Below, piece by piece: positions 18,601 through 20,944 of a stretch of DNA of 20,944 nt. The stretch lies in the NCBI GenBank assembly GCA_000969725.1, contig JXSR01S004113.1, one strand, 5' to 3'. The notes below the pieces were generated by a model. The model saw only the letters and a list, made by a program, of their open reading frames with translations. It was not told the DNA's origin and ran no database searches. Position 1 is the stretch's first letter; each line of letters begins with the position of its first letter. Source of the stretch: Ophiothrix spiculata (lineage: Eukaryota; Echinodermata; Ophiuroidea; Amphilepidida; Ophiotrichidae). A program made the translations under genes and the position numbers.

Positions 18601-20843
18601 AAATTCCCTTGGACAAGGAACTAACTGCTAATTGTCTCGTGGAAACCTGTCCGAAACTCGGGGAGATGATCTGGGCAGCGATGGTGCGAATGTGGGCTGA
18701 TCAAGGTTCAGCGCCACTAGAGGTTGCCACAGAACCTGAAATGATACTTGGTGTGGAATGAAGCTTATTTGGACCACAGTGGTCAGTGAAAGTGTGCAGA
18801 GGCCGACTGGAATTACAAATCTGGGTGGTATTGCCCACTATAAATCACCAGTATTTTGTTTATTGTTGTTTTCACAGAGAAATACCATCAAGCGTATGTG
18901 CATTAAGACGCTACCTTCTGTGCTAGTTATACAACTCAAACGGTTCGGCTACGATTGGGAAGCAGGAAGAGCTCTCAAATTTGATGATTACTTTAAGGTA
19001 AGAGAGGTTTAACAACTGTCTTTAAGGTTGGGGTAGACTTTCAAATGGCATTAACTATTTTTGAAAGTACTCTAACTCTCAAACTGATTGCATAAACTAT
19101 ATAAAAGTATACATTTTTAGAAGCGGATTTTTACCCAGAACATAATGATGATATCACTTTTTGACCAAAAATGTCAAGTTTTGCAAAAAATGCCCAAAAC
19201 TGTATTTTTACCCCCCAAATTTGTGAAATGTTGAACTCTTTTGCTTTTGGGAATCTAGAAACAAAAGTATAAGAAGGGTTTTCTCCAATGTTTGATTTTT
19301 ATCCTCCTTTTTTTTTTTAAATGCCAAAAATAGGTCAAAAAAGTGTAAAAAAATCCCACCCCTGCCACCAAAATGGCAATTTTGGCCTGTTTTTGGCAAT
19401 TTTTCAAAAAATATGATAAAAATAAAAAATGTGAGAAAACCCTTACCAGACATTTATTTCTAAATTCCAAAATGCAAAAAAGTTCAACATTTTACGAATA
19501 CAAATTTTAGTTAGGCTTTCCAGAAATATTTTAGCCTCGACCTGGATTACAAATTATGAATGGGAACTTGCATAATATTATGATTAACAGTTTGATTCCC
19601 TCTTTCATGAGGCCTTTCTGGCCTTGCATGAAGTTAACACATCGTTATGTAACATGCTAGTTTAATTGACTGTCAAATCGAGTTTCTCCCCGCATCAAGG
19701 CAGTTTGATATATCACGTACTGTAAATGTGTGTTTTGTCTGTCAAGTTAACGCTAGTGATATTTACGTTTGTTATGTTTCACTTAAACAAAGGACAAACA
19801 TAATTTCAAAATAACACTAATAATTTCAAATTTATAGTCATATTTGCCCCTAAAATCTTGAATTTTTGCTTAAGTTCATAATTTTGCAGAATTGCTAATT
19901 CAACAATGTTTTATGATGTCATAAAAATGTACTGTCTTTACCGATTGTACTTATTTTAGTTAAGTATAGAAAAAAGAGACATTGATTTATCTAATGTTAC
20001 CAAATATACCTGTTTAACAGTAGTTAATTTTCATATTCAAGAACAAGCAATGCTCTCCTTGATTTTCATGCACAGCTTTCTTTTCTAATAAAAGTGGCAC
20101 AATTGTGATTTTTCACTTCAGCATATAATTAAGCATATCTTGATACTGAAATAAGCAAATTGATCCGAATAAATGGCATTTGAAAGCTTTGAGTTTTTCC
20201 TTTACAATGACGTACCATTATTTCAAGCTGTTATTTTGGTTTCACCACAGAGTGCGTTTTTCAACTGGCACAATTTTTATTAGGACATATTGTAGTTGAA
20301 ACAAGAATGCAATTTTGTTAAGAATTCTATATACTTTGATCAACACTAAATAGGCAGGAATTATGAGCTTTTCTTCATCCGCAAATAAATGTAATCCTAG
20401 TGACACACGCGCCGTAAATAATGATACGCGAGTCATACGTGCAACACGCGTTGCGTCTCCTGCAGTTGTGTTGTGTCCGGCTATGCACACGCTTATCTGT
20501 ATCAATTCACGATGTGAAGAGGCCCGCCTATTTGGTGTTGATCAAAGTATAGTTTTGTATTGTTCCTGATCATTGTCTATTTGTTGAAAAAATTGTTTTG
20601 TTTCTTTATCATTTAGTTTCCATGGGTGCTGGACATGGAGCCTTACACAGTAAAAGGAATGGCCAGTAGGGAAGAAGCGCAACAGTTGGAAGAGCCCAGC
20701 GATCTTTCATCAAACGGCAATAGCAACAAGAAGAATACATCTGTGCAGAGCTGTTCAGACGAGCTCTATCAGCTAGTTGGTATAGTTGTACACAGTGGAC
20801 AGGCTAATGCAGGGCATTACTACTCATTCATACGGGATAGATG
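480..20843 (+). CDS. USP24: USP24-like ubiquitin-specific protease, interior part (eleven exons)
   Basis: Deubiquitinase of peptidase family C19, a cysteine protease that removes ubiquitin from substrate proteins. Joining the eleven exons gives 604 complete codons with matching phases and no stop. The order is: helical pre-catalytic region (about residues 1-310), Cys box [10 protein letters not shown] (catalytic Cys at residue 324), the [10 protein letters not shown] region, zinc-finger pairs CQDC and CEKC, the LKRFGYDWE strand, and the His box GHYYSF (His at residue 596, 272 after the Cys). USP24 is preferred over its relative USP9X because of recalled matches such as [25 protein letters not shown] and [11 protein letters not shown]. 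Human USP24 is about 2,600 residues, so this is roughly the middle to late part. The third catalytic residue (Asp/Asn) would lie in a later exon. The start codon is outside the window, and no promoter or poly-A site is seen. Confidence 0.93.
649..781 (+). repeat. Tandem copy of exon A with its donor site
   Basis: This repeats exon A from 'cattacaa' to the donor and about 20 bases of intron, offset by 146 bp. The exonic part differs at six positions, five of them synonymous (one Ala to Thr), and the frame is open. It keeps the donor gtaagtcg, but only a poor acceptor (attcgag) precedes it. If spliced at that AG the phase would match exon A at both ends. Confidence 0.9.
1027..1143. mobile_element. 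Small foldback MITE, 117 bp
   Basis: 22-bp inverted repeats (1027-1048 and 1122-1143, core gtttcataaagatttgaat) are perfect. The interior holds the weaker pair aacgtttgatttcaaacg and two 'tacgcttgat' repeats. There is no coding capacity. The superfamily is unassigned, and I see no clear target duplication. Confidence 0.8.
1205..1439 (+). CDS. USP24: USP24 exon B (pre-catalytic region)
   Basis: The acceptor is tttatttctaatag and the donor is gtgagtga. The exon opens with two bases and closes with two bases of a split codon, which fits exons A and C. It encodes [18 protein letters not shown] followed by a helical segment and [25 protein letters not shown] is a block I associate with USP24. It is GC-richer than the surrounding intron. 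Confidence 0.88.
1532..2050 (+). repeat. Decayed copies of exon B in its downstream intron
   Basis: gagggtatgaacgacaacc (1532-1550) repeats exon B bases 1321-1339. A diverged tail 'gtcagagttgctagtcaaaa' (about 1788-1807) follows a MITE insertion. A better copy at about 1994-2040 includes 24 bases identical to the exon end (2015-2038 against 1417-1440). Its donor has changed from gtgagt to gggaat and its frame is shifted. These are relics and unlikely to be coding. Confidence 0.75.
1557..1775. mobile_element. Foldback MITE, 219 bp, inside an exon-B relic
   Basis: Arms of 37 bp (1557-1593 and 1739-1775) pair with few mismatches; the core is ccattggctgttcc with its complement. The interior is unrelated and non-coding. 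Flanking sequence on both sides resembles exon B, so it inserted into an exon copy. Confidence 0.8.
2051..2778. other. Intron sequence without recognised features
   Basis: There is a short CA-rich microsatellite near 2088-2106. The rest is AT-rich intron with no coding match, ending in the exon C acceptor. Confidence 0.6.
2779..3032 (+). CDS. USP24: USP24 exon C (pre-catalytic region)
   Basis: The acceptor is ttttatctccag and the donor is gtatgtgg. The exon opens with one base and closes with one base of split codons. It encodes [28 protein letters not shown] and a C-terminal helix [12 protein letters not shown], all typical of USP24 before the catalytic core. Its last part (from about 2964) is the source of the repeat array in the next intron. 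Confidence 0.9.
3260..3969. mobile_element. TTAA-flanked, piggyBac-like non-autonomous element
   Basis: TTAA at 3260-3263 and 3966-3969 flanks perfect 14-bp inverted ends CCCTCATCTAACCA. TTAA target duplication and ends starting CCC are typical of piggyBac. The interior (about 700 bp) has no transposase; it carries two copies of 'gcagcataaaaac' and G/C homopolymers. Joining the flanks rebuilds 'cctac-ttaa-tatagtggt', which resembles the neighbouring array unit 'cctactacagtcgtggta'. Confidence 0.75.
4127..4420. mobile_element. hAT-like non-autonomous element with 8-bp target duplication
   Basis: GTTATGGT occurs at 4127-4134 and 4413-4420, directly flanking imperfect inverted ends (cccgggggagggggtgtact and gagtaccacccccagg). 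An 8-bp duplication is the hAT hallmark. The interior of about 278 bp is non-coding, with internal 'ttggtat..gatgggt' repeats. It interrupts a copy of exon C's 'atggctgggcatctg'. Confidence 0.75.
4700..5072 (-). mobile_element. tRNA-derived SINE (family 1), complete copy
   Basis: The element (4710-5062) on the minus strand starts gcagtcaagttagctcaaac (box A) and has box B gagttcgaacc, then a body ending cactataaatcccc. The 10-bp duplication AATAAATACT flanks it (4700-4709 and 5063-5072). A second copy is at 18509-18849 and a fragment near 8300. Confidence 0.9.
5073..5748. repeat. Intron with an imperfect foldback at 5363-5493
   Basis: aagacaaaatcaat near 5368 pairs with attgattttgtct near 5471, and the arms extend about 40 bases with mismatches. 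Nothing else is recognised in this AT-rich stretch. Confidence 0.5.
5749..5822. repeat. TAA microsatellite plus 'gcgc...gcgcttta' dispersed repeat
   Basis: A (TAA)n run leads into tactttattttcatagagcg and ends aaggcgctttacaataaaa. I recognise this as a common dispersed repeat pattern in invertebrate deuterostome genomes; it may be a retroelement tail. Confidence 0.5.
5823..6331. other. Intron sequence without recognised features
   Basis: AT-rich, with no protein match and no clear repeat, ending in the exon D acceptor. Confidence 0.6.
6332..6446 (+). CDS. USP24: USP24 exon D (pre-catalytic region)
   Basis: The acceptor is tgtttcatttcag and the donor is gtaagttg. Two bases complete the Gly codon split with exon C, and two bases carry over to exon E. 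It encodes [17 protein letters not shown] and ends DYNPK. I recall the equivalent human stretch as similar (a DFLFRAS-type motif, then a variable Ser-rich part). No duplicated copy is seen downstream. A SINE begins only 17 bases after the donor. Confidence 0.85.
6463..6725 (+). mobile_element. tRNA-derived SINE (family 2)
   Basis: The head ggttagcgcagcgg fits a tRNA box A, and gtcccgggtttaattg is a decayed box B about 45 bases on. A non-tRNA body follows, ending about aaaaaggctgccactaaatg. It sits 17 bases after the exon D donor. Its ends are approximate. Confidence 0.6.
6944..7202. repeat. Nested inverted repeat with a perfect 20-bp inner hairpin
   Basis: Outer arms of about 47 bp (6944-6990 and about 7155-7202; tcgtcatgtgagtgcaagaa and its complement) pair with few mismatches. 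Inside, 7066-7085 (tcttgaaatggttcttcagg) pairs perfectly with 7097-7116 across an 11-base loop. This is probably a foldback element; a small-RNA hairpin is possible but unproven. Confidence 0.75.
7203..7833. other. Intron sequence without recognised features
   Basis: AT-rich with no recognised repeat. Open frames here do not match known proteins, and the stretch ends in the exon E acceptor. Confidence 0.6.
7834..7978 (+). CDS. USP24: USP24 exon E (last pre-catalytic exon)
   Basis: The acceptor is aactccttttcag and the donor is gtaagtgt. One base completes the Lys codon split with exon D, and the exon ends on a codon boundary. It encodes [20 protein letters not shown], then [26 protein letters not shown] is a strong USP24 marker immediately before the protease domain. 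An open frame runs in from the intron (from 7670), but the acceptor and the protein match place the exon start at 7834. Confidence 0.9.
8009..8101. mobile_element. Foldback MITE (family 'gggccc'), 93 bp
   Basis: 27-bp arms (8009-8035 and 8075-8101) read ttattggacagtttaaac and complement with one mismatch. The loop has cagggcccaattatttgtaaatgc, shown here only as a landmark at 8041-8064. Related copies lie at 10187-10428 and 18140-18500. It begins 30 bases after the exon E donor. Confidence 0.85.
8300..8400 (+). mobile_element. SINE family 1 fragment (body only)
   Basis: cttgagtgtgcttga, ttggacaaggaact and the following ~70 bases match the body of the SINE at 18509-18849. The tRNA head is missing. 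Confidence 0.7.
8410..8535. repeat. Dispersed repeat, inverted relative to 15300-15440
   Basis: caaggaatttttatagggga, caccgccatcttgtgt and cagagttattgtacctccgg match the reverse complement of 15300-15440. The family is unknown. Similar translated segments in the two copies come from shared DNA, not from a gene. Confidence 0.7.
8842..9407. mobile_element. TTAA-flanked TIR element, 566 bp
   Basis: TTAA at 8842-8845 and 9404-9407 flanks inverted ends CACTAAACTGCATAA and TTATGCAGTTAAGTG (one mismatch). The interior is non-coding, with a C17 run near 9202-9218 and a T8-9 run. TTAA duplication suggests a piggyBac-like mover, but the ends do not start CCC. Confidence 0.65.
9408..10186. other. Intron sequence without recognised features
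   Basis: Mostly AT-rich. There is a small GC stem (ggggctaaaacccc) near 9788 and a C/T-rich stretch near 10120-10175. No coding match is seen. Confidence 0.55.
10187..10428. mobile_element. Long member of the 'gggccc' MITE family
   Basis: It contains two core copies, gcagggcctattacttgtaa (about 10219) and gcagggcccattgtttgtaa (about 10365), each followed by a '...tatttttgtt' or '...gatttttgttt' arm. The central part 'catatccaatgggtgattt' recurs inverted at 18390-18412. This is a composite of about 240 bp. Confidence 0.75.
10429..11120. repeat. Intron with a short direct repeat
   Basis: aaaattttactgaagctaac occurs at 10909 and again at 10965. Otherwise the stretch is AT-rich with no recognised feature. 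Parts loosely resemble 19080-19260, but too weakly to call. Confidence 0.5.
11121..11345. mobile_element. TIR MITE, about 225 bp, copy 1
   Basis: Ends of about 30 bp, ctatactttgatcaacacta and its complement, flank a GC-richer interior (tgcgtctcctgcagttgtg). A second copy in the same orientation lies at 20330-20552. Ends next to TA suggest a TA-targeting mover. Confidence 0.85.
11618..11905 (+). mobile_element. tRNA-derived SINE (family 3)
   Basis: Box A (gtggcctagcggataag) and a perfect box B (gggttcgaatcct) lie about 35 bases apart. The body has 'ccttgagcaagatacttacc' and 'aatgggtaccgg', which I recall from invertebrate deuterostome SINEs. No acceptor stem closes the head, so it is a SINE and not a tRNA gene. 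Confidence 0.8.
11975..12293. mobile_element. TIR element with 'taaggcctaaaaaa' ends
   Basis: The left end taaggcctaaaaaattgttt and right end ttttttaggcctaa are inverted, and the subterminal ttgattgg/gctaatcaa also pairs. The interior is AT-rich and non-coding. It ends 66 bases before exon F. Confidence 0.6.
12360..12479 (+). CDS. USP24: USP24 exon F: catalytic Cys box
   Basis: The acceptor is ttttttacgtcacag and the donor is gtatgcta. Both ends fall on codon boundaries (40 codons). It encodes [16 protein letters not shown], then [20 protein letters not shown]. The Cys codon at 12426-12428 is the catalytic nucleophile of the C19 fold, and the preceding Asn helps form the oxyanion hole. From the 'caagtatg' at 12392, the exon and its donor are repeated four more times in the intron. 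Confidence 0.94.
12388..13141 (+). repeat. Five tandem units of the exon F tail (catalytic Cys box)
   Basis: Units begin 'caagtatgtt' at 12392, 12542, 12692, 12845 and 12994. Each holds the last ~29 codons of exon F, the donor gaggtatg and about 60 bases of intron. Unit 2 differs from the exon by one silent change, and unit 5 matches unit 2. Unit 3 has Gly to Asp, Thr to Ala and Pro to Ser. Unit 4 has lost one G and is frameshifted. Each extra unit starts after ctatccaag or caatccaag, an AG on a codon boundary that could act as a weak acceptor. Confidence 0.95.
13142..13634. other. Intron sequence without recognised features
   Basis: AT-rich, with no protein or repeat match noticed. Confidence 0.55.
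13635..14097. mobile_element. TTAA-flanked TIR element, 463 bp
   Basis: TTAA at 13635-13638 and 14094-14097 flanks perfect 13-bp inverted ends GGTGTCTGGTCCA. Inside, 'taaaaattgggggtcaccg' occurs twice (near 13725 and 13940). There is no transposase. Confidence 0.75.
14098..14541. other. Intron sequence without recognised features
   Basis: Moderate GC at first (ccggtcg motifs near 14130, 14200 and 14330), then AT-rich up to the exon G acceptor. No coding match is seen. Confidence 0.5.
14542..14763 (+). CDS. USP24: USP24 exon G: protease core
   Basis: The acceptor is gttctcatatcag and the donor is gtagggga. Both ends fall on codon boundaries (74 codons). It encodes an acidic linker (DGENDG), then [29 protein letters not shown] and [23 protein letters not shown] and REQQDA are conserved in USP24 and USP9X. 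The last 27 codons are repeated three more times downstream. Confidence 0.93.
14683..15520 (+). repeat. Four tandem units of the exon G tail
   Basis: Units begin 'cagcc' at 14683 (in the exon), 14880, 15079 and 15441. Unit 2 (exonic part 14883-14960) has a clear acceptor tagtagtttcag, an open 26-codon frame and donor aag-gtactt. It differs from the exon by five changes, all synonymous. Unit 3 (15082-15159) is the same but for one Arg to Gly. Unit 4 is interrupted upstream by the repeat at 15300-15440 and has an in-frame TAG. Units 2 and 3 start and end on codon boundaries, so inclusion would be in frame. Confidence 0.93.
15300..15440. repeat. Dispersed repeat with a 14-bp perfect palindrome
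   Basis: This is the inverted counterpart of 8410-8535, inserted between exon G units 3 and 4. tggcccaatattct (15314-15327) pairs perfectly with 15334-15347 across six bases, possibly the end of a foldback element. Confidence 0.7.
15521..15775. repeat. Intron with a degenerate MITE foldback
   Basis: aaacaaaaattca (15631-15643) pairs with tgaatttttgttt (15676-15688). The arms resemble the 'gggccc' MITE family, with 'acatttgcaa' between them. Nothing else is recognised. Confidence 0.5.
15776..15858 (+). CDS. USP24: USP24 exon H: first zinc-finger CxxC
   Basis: The acceptor is tgcattttcttacag and the donor is gtatgaat. The exon starts on a codon boundary and ends with two bases of an Arg codon completed by exon I. 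It encodes [24 protein letters not shown] is the first cysteine pair of the USP finger subdomain. Without the match to exon I this 83-base exon would be hard to see. A pure pyrimidine tract begins about 13 bases after its donor. Confidence 0.9.
15873..15989. repeat. TCC/CTC polypyrimidine microsatellite
   Basis: Almost pure pyrimidine on the + strand, made of CTC, TCC and CCCCCT units. Its Pro/Leu- and Glu/Arg-rich open frames are artefacts of the repeat. It begins about 15 bases inside the intron after exon H. Confidence 0.95.
16261..17087. mobile_element. TIR element with A-run ends, 827 bp
   Basis: taaggcccaaaaaaaaaatt then gttgtgttgccctca (from 16261) mirrors tgagggcaacacaac followed by a T run and tgcctaa (to 17087). 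Arms extend to about 35 bp, with related cgaccgg motifs further in. The interior is AT-rich with a TTTA microsatellite near 16752 and no transposase. The ends loosely resemble the element at 11975. Confidence 0.8.
17271..17965. mobile_element. TIR element with 'ggccggggtcaga' ends, 695 bp
   Basis: 32-bp ends (17271-17302 and 17934-17965) pair at about 28 positions. Inside, 'ggtcagatgtatt' and 'ggtcagacgtatt' recur, and the sequence is CpG-rich compared with the introns. Two open frames (17339-17647 and 17653-17931) match nothing I know. It ends 28 bases before exon I. Confidence 0.8.
17994..18132 (+). CDS. USP24: USP24 exon I: second zinc-finger CxxC
   Basis: The acceptor is tctgatatttttcag and the donor is gtaaggcc. 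One base completes the Arg codon and the exon ends on a codon boundary. It encodes [19 protein letters not shown], then [24 protein letters not shown] is the second cysteine pair, which together with CQDC in exon H can bind zinc. A transposon-like element ends only 28 bases upstream of the exon. Confidence 0.93.
18140..18500. mobile_element. 'gggccc' MITE family: 99-bp tandem pair plus a long inverted member
   Basis: attatagggaaaa occurs at 18141 and 18240, marking two head-to-tail copies with cores acaatgggccctgtactatg and acaatgggccctttactatg. From about 18338 the sequence is the reverse complement of 10218-10348. It starts just after the exon I donor. Confidence 0.8.
18509..18849 (+). mobile_element. 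tRNA-derived SINE (family 1), + strand copy
   Basis: It starts gcagtcaagttagctcaaac (box A) with box B gagttcgaacc (18562-18572). The body matches the 4710-5062 copy throughout and ends cactataaatcacc. It stops 28 bases before exon J. Confidence 0.9.
18878..18997 (+). CDS. USP24: USP24 exon J: protease core beta-strand region
   Basis: The acceptor is ttgttgttttcacag and the donor is gtaagaga. Both ends fall on codon boundaries (40 codons). It encodes [20 protein letters not shown], then [18 protein letters not shown]. The LPxVLxIQLKRF motif is the standard USP signature after the finger. A SINE ends 28 bases upstream, so the acceptor lies almost against it. Confidence 0.93.
19217..19507. mobile_element. 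Foldback element, about 291 bp
   Basis: Arms of about 65-70 bp (19217-19286 and 19433-19507; gaaatgttgaactcttttgc and its near complement) pair with mismatches. The interior is A/T-rich with an interrupted T run. No coding content. Confidence 0.65.
19508..20329. other. Intron sequence without recognised features
   Basis: AT-rich, with no repeat or protein match noticed. Confidence 0.55.
20330..20552. mobile_element. TIR MITE, about 223 bp, copy 2
   Basis: It matches 11121-11345 along its length in the same orientation, with ends tatactttgatcaacacta and ttgatcaaagtata. It ends 64 bases before exon K. Confidence 0.85.
20617..20843 (+). CDS. USP24: USP24 exon K: catalytic His box
   Basis: The acceptor is tttctttatcatttag and the donor is gtaagtca. 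The exon starts on a codon boundary and ends with two bases of a codon (tg), which runs to the next, unseen exon. It encodes [20 protein letters not shown], a low-complexity Ser/Asn-rich insert, then [20 protein letters not shown]. The catalytic His codon is at 20815-20817. FPW and GHYYSF are typical of the USP24/USP9X group. Part of the exon is copied again just downstream, at the window edge. Confidence 0.93.
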
Positions 20844-20879
20844 GTAAGTCATTACCAGATTAATCCGCTGTGATCAATA

Positions 20880-20944
20880 CAGAGCTGTTCAGACGAGCTC
20901 TATCAGCTAGTCGGTATTGTTGTACACAGTGGACAGGCTAATGC
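20880..20944 (+). repeat. Partial tandem copy of exon K, cut by the window end
   Basis: It repeats 20746-20810 at an offset of 134 bp with two differences, both synonymous. It is preceded by gatcaatacag, an AG on a codon boundary. The copy stops before the His box only because the window ends. Confidence 0.9.

Noticed and set aside
480..20944. Dismissing all exon copies as assembly artefact
   Set aside because: Not excluded for the near-identical A, F, G and K copies. It does not explain decayed copies carrying stops, frameshifts and inserted transposons, so I kept the finding and named the test.
1..20944. USP9X instead of USP24
   Set aside because: USP9X shares the fold, but [21 protein letters not shown], the [12 protein letters not shown] stretch and the acidic linker fit USP24 better from memory. 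A database search would settle it.

Overview
This is animal nuclear DNA holding the interior of one large, intron-rich gene on the + strand. I can place eleven exons (called A to K here). Each has an AG acceptor and a GT donor, and their phases join without a break into 604 complete codons. The protein is the ortholog of USP24, a very large ubiquitin-specific protease (peptidase family C19). Exons A-E encode the conserved stretch just before the catalytic domain. Exon F carries the catalytic Cys box, H and I the CxxC pairs of the zinc finger, and K the His box. The gene starts before the window and continues past it.

The organism looks like a marine invertebrate, probably a deuterostome (echinoderm, hemichordate or lancelet). 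I base this on the USP24-like protein, AT-rich introns, several tRNA-headed SINE families, many small foldback and TIR elements, and a TAA-run/'gcgcttt' repeat. The assignment is an inference; the sequence alone does not settle it.

Layout: 1-365 is a decayed non-LTR retrotransposon (- strand). The exons are A 480-635, B 1205-1439, C 2779-3032, D 6332-6446, E 7834-7978, F 12360-12479, G 14542-14763, H 15776-15858, I 17994-18132, J 18878-18997 and K 20617-20843. The introns hold three TTAA-flanked elements, a hAT-like element with an 8-bp target duplication, two larger TIR elements, several MITE families, three tRNA-derived SINE families, and microsatellites. The intron between I and J is almost entirely transposon.

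The main surprise is that six of the eleven exons (A, B, C, F, G, K) are followed by partial copies of themselves. Each copy carries the 3' part of the exon, and usually its donor site and the start of the intron. Exon F has five tandem units of about 150 bp that include the catalytic Cys box. Exon G has four units, two of which look able to splice in frame. Exon C has about six copies of graded decay, interrupted by two transposons. In the nearest copies of A, F, G and K, 13 of 14 exonic differences are synonymous. This could be repeated exon birth by tandem duplication, exchange between diverged alleles, or partly an assembly artefact; the checks are given below.
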